From: Lomentospora prolificans | Lineage: Eukaryota > Ascomycota > Sordariomycetes > Microascales > Microascaceae | Assembly (NCBI GenBank): GCA_029532625.1 | Contig: JARFXM010000010.1 | Location: 310,001-374,000, forward strand | Direction: 5' to 3' | DNA length: 64,000 nt | Shown: positions 57,885 through 64,000 of the stretch, in pieces | How positions within the stretch are numbered: position 1 is the first letter of the stretch | Layout of the letters: every line of letters starts with the position of its first letter | Notes under the pieces: generated by a model | What the model was told of the DNA's origin: nothing | What the model saw: the letters and a program-made list of their open reading frames with translations, nothing else | The model's database searches: none | Program-made: the position numbers and the translations under genes

Positions 57885-57904
57885 ATGTTACATTTTTGTA
57901 ACAT
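57885..57904. terminator. Perfect hairpin near 3' end of the small gene
   Basis: ATGTTACA and TGTAACAT arms (8 bp) around a TTTT loop, just downstream of the doubtful minus-strand gene's stop. Fungal 3' ends do not need such hairpins, so a role in 3' processing is only a possibility. Confidence 0.25.
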
Positions 57905-57943
57905 TGCTCGGATGAGCGTGAGCCATTCATGGCTGCATTGCCA

Positions 57944-58374
57944 TCAGGACAAAGGGTAGTCCGACCTGGCGCAATTGGTTTCTCTCCTGGGTTCGTACTC
58001 TTGCCTTGCCTCCTGGAATGGGTCCGCTGGCTGGACATCCTGGAATTGGTCCTCTGGCTGGGACTCCTGAAATGGATCCGCGGGCTTGATCAATTGCGCA
58101 GTTCTGGTATAGCTTAATTTCCACCGGGTAAGGAATCCAACGGCCAATACGGAGGAACCACCAAGCTTGCGCCGTCGACATATGGCGACGCCGACTTTCC
58201 ATCTCATCATCACGGTGATGCGAGTATGTTGTAGAAACTAAGAAGATGAAGGGGAAGTGAGGAGCAACGTGGGGCTTTGAAAGACGCATCTACTACTTAC
58301 TCCCGGTTGGGTCCAGGCAGACCCTCGAAGCCCTGAGACTCAACAATGCTGGGGGTCCTAGTGGTGACAGACAT
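57944..58374 (-). CDS. Doubtful small gene with three 9-residue repeats
   Basis: Possible CDS complement(57944..58202, 58301..58374), 110 aa. Exon 1 reads MSVTTRTPSIVESQ and GFEGLPGPNR and ends at a good GTAAGT donor. The only in-phase acceptor I find is GATGAG at 58203, which is weak. The product ends in three tandem 9-mers (DPFQESQPE, DQFQDVQPA, DPFQEARQE) coded by three exact 27-bp units. I recognise no family. The GFEGLPGPNR head resembles N-termini of fungal uncharacterised membrane proteins, but no clear transmembrane helix follows, so the gene may be degenerate. It could also be non-coding. Confidence 0.3.
57998..58078. repeat. Three tandem 27-bp units
   Basis: Units 57998-58024, 58025-58051 and 58052-58078. 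All are in register with the 9-residue protein repeat on the minus strand. Confidence 0.85.
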
Positions 58375-59302
58375 GGTGAATGGAGGAAAACGAGAGATGA
58401 TTAATGGGGTGGTTTCCGCCAAGAGTACTAGAGAGTGGGGATATGGGGACGAAGTATGCGGGGATTTCTACCCAAGCCATTTGATTGTGTTTCCCTTCAT
58501 CTCCGTGGATATATATATAATACCTCGTTGGGCAGCGATCCGATCTTCGAGTCGAGAGTTGGAGGACCCCAGCCGCAGCTTCCCCACAAAACGATGTTGA
58601 CAGATTAGGCTCAGGCTGAAAGAGTGGCCACCAATAGCAGTGTGAGACGGACGCCCAACTGAGGCTTATATGCAGCATGCCAGCAGGCCAAAAGGGCCAC
58701 ACTGTTGGGCCACTGGAGCAGAGAGACAGAGTCCCATATGTGTATTGTCCCGGCGGAATAATGCGTGCGAGTACTTTTGGCCACCATCTCAAGTTACCAC
58801 CATCACCAGTGTGCAAAAGTCGGAGGAGGAATGGAAAAGCTCGGTAGCCCAAGACGCGTCTGATTAGGCTCCAACCCAAGCACCAATGGCTGGCCAGACA
58901 GAGCTCAAAAGAGCCCGAGCGCCGCATCTCCTTGCGGCGAGATTAGTGAGAGGACGTTATGAAGACCATGGTAAAAACATTTAAAGTGTAATATTACCTA
59001 ATTGGTGGCATACCTAGGCTACCCATGTCTTTTACATCCTGCTGTATTACCGCTATTCTCGACGAACGTGGCCACCCAAGGTCGACACTGGGTAATAAGT
59101 GTGGTCTACAGGGTAGCCGTTGCTCCGGGAGCTGGAAGCTGTCTGCCTCCAAACCGGAATCGCTGACTGCGTTGCCTATCACTCCACGGCGTGAGTGGTG
59201 ACGTGCTAGGCCCTGCTCCCCCGTCTTTTTCTCCGAATGCGAGTGACCATTTGGTCGCAGCAAACAAGTGGAGGCCCTGGAATGAGAAATAACGTAGAGC
59301 GT
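58375..59302. other. Spacer, nothing recognised
   Basis: A 189-codon minus-strand frame (58358-58927) is rich in Trp, Cys and His with no domain and is probably chance. Confidence 0.35.
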
Positions 59303-61138
59303 CTAATGAAGCTCAAACTGGTGCAGATCCAAGGAACCACTCTCCCGCAACCCCAAAGCCATACCGTTCATCATTCCATCCACATAAGCCTCGCCAACAA
59401 CGACCCAGGATCCCTGATTCGCCCTTAAAACGATAGGACAGGGGCACCCTAAAGGTATACAAACCACATCTCCCTCTTTCGCCTCATCCGGCACAAGACC
59501 CATCCTCCCGTGATTATCGAGGAAAAACCTCCTGTCCCAGCAGTACGCAGCAAAGATGCGTCGCCAAGATCTCACAATTTGTTTATCCCTTTCTAATTCC
59601 TTGATTTTCCTATCATACGATCGCCCCATGAGACCAACTCTCCGGTTCATCGATGCGTCAATAAATTCTTGCCAGTATTTCTCCAATACTTCGTCGACTT
59701 TTTGGTCGGGATGAGTTTCCTTGATAAAATCTCCAAACATGCCCAGGATATGCAAAAGCTGACTTGCATTATTGGTGTTATCTGGCTTCTTTGCTAGGAT
59801 AGTCCGTACGAACGTCTCGTGTTGCTGCGAATCCCGAACGTCGATGAGGGACCACCAGTTCCAGAACGCCATGGCGGATTCCTTCAGGTCTCTGTCCGAG
59901 GCCATGTTGGTCGGCTTTCCGAGGATGCTGATATGGCCCAAGGTAATTGCCTTCATGGACATGATGGTGCCAGCCAAATTGAAGTTGACGTCAGGTTCGG
60001 TTTCCCCCGCGGCTTTGAAGTGGTATTGCGGCTGGCGAGCGTCTTGAAGGAAGACATGACTTGATTTGACGGTAGACCAATCTGGAACCCAAGATGGAAG
60101 TGCGTGCCGAGTATGTGCGAGACGCGCCCTTGTAAGGATGAGTAATGTCCTAGAATTCTGGATTTCCGTTTTTGCAAAGGCAGTGTATAATTTGGGAATC
60201 GAAAGTGCATAGTCGACCGAAATTTTATATTTGCTCTTCTCGTTGGCGATATTGGCGAGTCCGTAGATCATGTCTCTTGGGTCAGTCGCGCTCCTATCAG
60301 CATGGAGAAGCAGACACTCAAGGAAACTAAGATTCTTTTTGGTGGCTGATTCGTTCCAGTCTTGTATCTTGAGCAGGCCTTCATCGCCAACAATGTCCAT
60401 GGCGAACACATCATTATCCATCGCTCCGAGTAGGACGCTGTACGTCAGGCCCGATCCCCTGATACCGATAAGCAACTTTTGCACTCGGATCACGGTCTCG
60501 CCAGCGATAGAGTCGCCACCACAGCAAATAATTGTTGACTTTGCGACAGTGAGTTCCTGAAGCACCCACATTCGCATCCAGTACTCGTGCTGGAACAGTT
60601 TCGAAAGAGTCTGGAGCTGGGTCTTTCGGCTTCCAAGCTGTTGCAAAGCCCATTCTTGGGTGACCGTCGGCTGGCCGAATTCTTGAAGGAACTTGAAAGC
60701 CAGAGTACTGGCTTCATCACCCGCCCCCAGCCAGGCAAGCACCTGGTCTGCCTGCCTGTAAATCTGTGTCATCTTAGGGACCTGAGAGTTGCGTTCTGGG
60801 ATGCTTTCCTGGTTGATGCAGATAGCATCGATCCAAATAACCATCTCACGATCAGCGGACTGGAAGCACTCTAAGGCCATCCATAGGTTCTCTCGAACAA
60901 AAAAGGTTTTACCCTCTAGTAATATCGGAATTTGGGGGGAGGCCGGCGGTCCCCAAGTGTATGAGAGGGCATTATATGGCGGAGCTTCATCGAGGTTGGC
61001 GTGGAAAATATCACAGCGGATGGTGATGGTGGTGTTAGACTCAGATGAGGGGCCATCTGTGGGTGCGGGAGTTGGCTTTAAGATGCGAAGAAGCCTGATC
61101 TCGTTCTTCTCTTGGTTGAGGGGATGGTATTCAAACAC
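59303..61138 (-). CDS. HET-domain protein (second)
   Basis: A 611-aa single-exon HET protein. The N-terminus EIRLLRILKP leads straight into the HET domain, the common short-headed type. YNALSYTWGPP lies near residue 54, VIWIDAICINQ near 98, and QMTQIYRQADQVLAWLG-like text near 123. After the domain come the usual HRLLSDPRDMIYGL-equivalent (ATDPRDMIYGLA, near 290) and a C-terminal DRRFFLDNHGRMGLVP and GDVVCIPLGCPCPIVLR segment seen in this subfamily. It is a different subfamily from the HET protein at 2.3-4.6 kb. Predicted cytosolic; a role in self/non-self cell death is inferred from the domain only. The start codon at 61138 is the only reasonable one. Confidence 0.92.
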   Translation of the reverse strand: MFEYHPLNQEKNEIRLLRILKPTPAPTDGPSSESNTTITIRCDIFHANLDEAPPYNALSYTWGPPASPQIPILLEGKTFFVRENLWMALECFQSADREMVIWIDAICINQESIPERNSQVPKMTQIYRQADQVLAWLGAGDEASTLAFKFLQEFGQPTVTQEWALQQLGSRKTQLQTLSKLFQHEYWMRMWVLQELTVAKSTIICCGGDSIAGETVIRVQKLLIGIRGSGLTYSVLLGAMDNDVFAMDIVGDEGLLKIQDWNESATKKNLSFLECLLLHADRSATDPRDMIYGLANIANEKSKYKISVDYALSIPKLYTAFAKTEIQNSRTLLILTRARLAHTRHALPSWVPDWSTVKSSHVFLQDARQPQYHFKAAGETEPDVNFNLAGTIMSMKAITLGHISILGKPTNMASDRDLKESAMAFWNWWSLIDVRDSQQHETFVRTILAKKPDNTNNASQLLHILGMFGDFIKETHPDQKVDEVLEKYWQEFIDASMNRRVGLMGRSYDRKIKELERDKQIVRSWRRIFAAYCWDRRFFLDNHGRMGLVPDEAKEGDVVCIPLGCPCPIVLRANQGSWVVVGEAYVDGMMNGMALGLRESGSLDLHQFELH

Positions 61139-62065
61139 CTACCCCTCGAATTAGTCGTGAACAGCGATCTCTAAGAAGAGAGGATCTATAGCAACCTCGT
61201 CTAGCGCGGGCATTTTCGCTGGGCTTCCAAAGAAAAAGGTATTACTACCTTTCTACGCCCCCTTAGCTCGAGATATTCCACGCACTAAAGAAGTAGGGAA
61301 GGGGAACGTACAGCCACGCTTGAAATTTGTCTTGTATTATGGGAACTGGCGACTTAGGCATGACATAATCAAAGTCGCAGCCAAATGCAATGCCTGGCAA
61401 TTTGATCGGGAGACTGATGGCGGCCCTCCAGGGCTCCTCTCGCTTCAGAGTGGTAGGCAAACAATGAGTCAATTGGAGCCAGACATAAGGCGAATACCAG
61501 CCTCGAGGAACCGCTTCAGTCTTCTCATCCGATCTTCAGTTACGTGCTCAACTGCAAAAATATTCATCGCTTTAGGGTAAGGAGGTTAACAGCTCGATAT
61601 TTTTATATGTAGAGCCAAAATACCCGTCCCGAGGCCCTCAAGGCTCGGTTAATGCCTCGATATGAGCGGATCAGAAAATTCGTCTTGTCGGAGCTGGAGG
61701 CTGTTCAGGCCCGATAAATAGGACGAAGAGACTTAAGCTTACGCTGGCTGATGCCGCCCCAAACCCCCGCTTTCAGACGAGGCGTCTTGAATCATTACTC
61801 ACATGGACACTGGAAATCTACAAAATTTAGCAATGACGCTTGAACACCGCACAAGACAAGGGCTCCATGGCTAGCTTTTGATCTCCTGATTGTATACACT
61901 TACTTGTACGGAAAACTGCAGTTTCCTACGGATTCGTCTGAGCGCGGAATTCCCTTCGAGCTAGTTAAAACAGAACGAGTCGCGATGACACCAAAGAGAG
62001 TTCCATTTACATCAAAGTTAACTGGTAATAATATATATATGGACTCTACTTTCGTAATACCGCGC
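61139..62065. other. Spacer, nothing recognised
   Basis: No gene called. It may contain an unrecognisable remainder of the CMD wreck's 5' end. Confidence 0.35.
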
Positions 62066-62357
62066 GGCCCATGCAGGGACTGGTTACAGAGGCATGTTGG
62101 GGACCTGTGTGATCCCATCCTGGGTGGAAAGGAAGCAGCGTTCGCTTCTCAACATCGCCAGGCGATGCTTTGCGCTCTGAATAGGGGCCCGGAATTAGCT
62201 GCGCACGTGAAGGGCGCTCTGAATATTAACGGGGCGAGCGAAGTAGAGATTAGGGAGACGTTATTACAAGCGGCTATGTAACTGTGGGATGCCAGCTAGA
62301 ATAGAGGGTTTCAAGATCGCTGAGAAAGTCATCCATGCAGTTAGAGGAGAAGTTTAG
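62066..62357 (+). pseudogene. Carboxymuconolactone decarboxylase (CMD) pseudogene
   Basis: Fragments of a CMD/AhpD-fold protein in sequence: RPMQGLVTEACWGPV followed by TGA where the family has Trp; RKQRSLLNIA in another frame; then, after about five extra bases, MLCALNRGPELAAHVKGAL and EVEIRETLLQAAM. After ATG TA an extra A makes a stop, and the next frame continues CGMPARIEGFKIAEKVIH to a stop at 62355-62357. One nonsense change and two indels inside 290 bp mean the copy is dead, although the protein text is still very readable, so the loss is fairly recent. CMDs act in protocatechuate/aromatic breakdown or as peroxidase-like proteins. The N-terminal part is absent or unrecognisable. Confidence 0.78.
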
Positions 62358-63027
62358 GAAATTTAGAAAAGCCAGTTATGAGCTTTGCATGTACGCTCCC
62401 GCGCTTCTTCATTATATTATATATTGTTACAAACTTCAGGAACCATAGTATAAAACTCCCGATTTGCCGCTGAAGTCCCAGTCCACGAGGTCACAGTACT
62501 CTCTCAAAATGTCCTCCGTGTAGATGCAGCAGAAACCATGGAAAAAGTGAGGTCACATCTCCCTTCACACGGAGCAGGCCTTGAATCAAACGCGCGGCTT
62601 GGTGCTGGCATTTGGAGCTCTTACGCGTTGCTCATCCCAAACCGAATCCAACAATCAGACCGTGCCTACTCATGGCGGGCAGGCGCAGGCGGTCTTTGTA
62701 ATACATATACTTTGGCCCACTGCATCCAAGGTGTGTTTCGAAGCCGTCGGGGTTCCCGCATGCTCAAAAAACAGCTGCAATTGCACGTCTCGTAGGGTTT
62801 TCGAAAACCCTCCGGAATTGGTCCCCCACGGAATCCTAAGACAAACCCTCCGAGCTTCCTGCCGGCATGACAAGCCAACATGGCGAGAAGGAAAGTTTCA
62901 AAATAAATGAAAGATGAGTATAGTGAGAGAAATCATCGAGCTTCTATATAATATAATAAAGGGAATCCCGTCCTAGACTTGTGTTGGTTTATTTCACTCT
63001 GGAGCTCCAAATCACTGCCTCGGCAAA
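62358..63027. promoter_or_regulatory. Upstream region of MFS transporter
   Basis: Contains the 16-bp palindrome (62795-62810) and a TATATAATATAA stretch at about 62944, some 80 bp before the start codon. No gene recognised. Confidence 0.4.
62795..62810. promoter_or_regulatory. 16-bp perfect palindrome GGGTTTTCGAAAACCC
   Basis: Lies about 220 bp before the start of the DHA2-type transporter. Its symmetry suits a dimeric DNA-binding protein; function is inferred. Confidence 0.35.
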
Positions 63028-64000
63028 ATGTTGCATGAAATCGCAGCCAACCCTGGAATAGATGCAGAAGGATCAAATCTGTCATCGACTGGCACTGAAA
63101 GGCCTGCAGAGGAAGGTCCGAAAAAAAACGCAAAGGGATGGAGGTTCTGGGCCATCTTCTTCGTGCTGGCTTTGACGAGCCTCCTGACATCCTTGGAAGC
63201 CACGATCACATCGACTGTTTTACCAGTCATCGTCAGGGATCTCGGCGGCGGTGGTAACTACATCTGGGTCGCCAATGGATATTTCTTAACCATGTAAGTG
63301 CCATTTCCCCAAGACAGGCGCTGCAACACCCAAGCGGCGATGGTTATTAATGCTTCTTATCCGCCAGGGCATCTCTTCCGCCAATGTTCGGCCAAATCGC
63401 AAACATATTCGGTCGGAGGTGGCCCCTGATCATGTCAACTGTCGCGTTCGTAATTGGAAGCGGTATATGCGGCGGGTTAGTGCTAGTTCCGCGATGAACT
63501 CTTCGATCAACAAACCTGCTAACAATAGAGAACAAAGAGCCACCAACATGGCTATGTTAATCGCCGGCCGGGTCCTACAAGGTATTGGGGGGTCCGGAAT
63601 CGGTGTCTTAGTCGAGATAGTCATCTGCGACCTGGTTCCGCTGAGGGAGAGGGGGAGTTACATGGCCATGGTGTTTGGCATGGTCTCTCTTGGAACCTCC
63701 CTTGGTCCTCTGTTCGGAGGACTCATTGCCAGCTACAGCACGTGGCGCTGGGCATTTTATCTAGCTTTGCCCATCGGCGGTCCGGCGTTAATACTCCTGT
63801 TCGCGTTTCTGCACGTCAAGTACGACAAATCGAACACTCTAGCGACCAAAATAGGGCGTCTCGATTGGTTGGGTAATTTTGTCTTTCTCGGCGCTTCAAG
63901 CTCTGTGTTGGTCGCTCTTGGTTGGGCAGGCGTCGAATACGAATGGTCCTCGTTCCAGGTTCTTGTGCCTCTTGTGGTTGGCATGGTCGCCCTGGCCGCA
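63028..64000 (+). CDS. MFS drug:H+ antiporter, DHA2 (14-TMS) type, 3'-partial
   Basis: Efflux transporter of the kind that exports toxins or secondary metabolites. CDS join(63028..63293, 63368..63475, 63538..>64000); it runs off the window after about 279 residues. The cytosolic head has RPAEEGPKKN. The first helix carries SLLTSLEATITSTVLPVI (antiporter motif of TM1 in the 14-TMS group). FGQIANIFGRRWP is motif A in loop 2-3, AGRVLQGIGGSGIGV is TM4, and LGTSLGPLFGG is motif C in TM5, diagnostic for antiporters. Intron 2 uses an AAAG acceptor, chosen because it restores ICGGATNMAML. The palindrome upstream is a candidate control site. Substrate unknown. Confidence 0.9.

Noticed and set aside
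58358..58927. 189-codon minus-strand frame
   Set aside because: Trp/Cys/His-rich chance translation, no domain, overlaps the better-supported exon of another candidate.

Overview
The window is nuclear DNA of a filamentous ascomycete (Pezizomycotina). Most genes are split by 45-140 nt introns with GT donors, CTAAC-like branch points and AG acceptors. The gene content is typically fungal: HET domains, a NACHT STAND protein, Zn(II)2Cys6 regulators, NmrA-like oxidoreductases, an LrgA/LrgB fusion and GPI-anchored or small secreted proteins. There is no bacterial operon structure. The sequence does not allow me to name a genus.

Layout. 0.3-1.0 kb: wreck of a BAHD-like acyltransferase. 2.3-4.6 kb: HET-domain protein (-). 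5.8-6.6 kb: atypical SDR (+). 7.2-10.2 kb: 1021-aa protein with a Pro-rich N-terminus and five Cys-rich modules (+). 10.7-11.7 kb: classical SDR (+). 12.7-14.6 kb: LrgA/LrgB fusion transporter (+). 15.3-15.7 kb: 3' part of a Ser-rich single-pass membrane protein (+). 15.9-22.4 kb: a polytopic membrane protein (-) and a 1413-aa NACHT NLR (+) that share a 0.6-kb divergent promoter. 22.5-23.5 kb: methyltransferase with one frameshift (-). 23.5-25.6 kb: gene-poor, partly AT-rich.

25.6-38.8 kb looks like a small aromatic/phenylpropanoid-type metabolic cluster. It holds an NmrA-like reductase, a Zn2Cys6 activator, a vanillyl-alcohol oxidase (VAO) divergent from a zinc alcohol dehydrogenase, and a second regulator carrying C2H2-like fingers plus a Zn2Cys6 finger. 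An aldehyde dehydrogenase wreck lies just beyond (38.9-39.9 kb). The expected order of chemistry is phenolic alcohol or allylphenol oxidation, then alcohol to aldehyde, with the aldehyde-to-acid step now dead at this locus.

41.7-64 kb: cytochrome P450, DUF4360-like secreted protein, EasG/NmrA-like reductase, small secreted beta-trefoil-like protein, sugar-porter MFS, GPI-anchored protein, small C2H2 protein, a doubtful repeat-bearing small gene, second HET gene, carboxymuconolactone decarboxylase (CMD) wreck, and the start of a DHA2-type MFS transporter that runs off the end.

Exon boundaries were assigned by reading frame, splice signals and family similarity recognised by eye. Phases were checked by arithmetic, but there is no transcript evidence.
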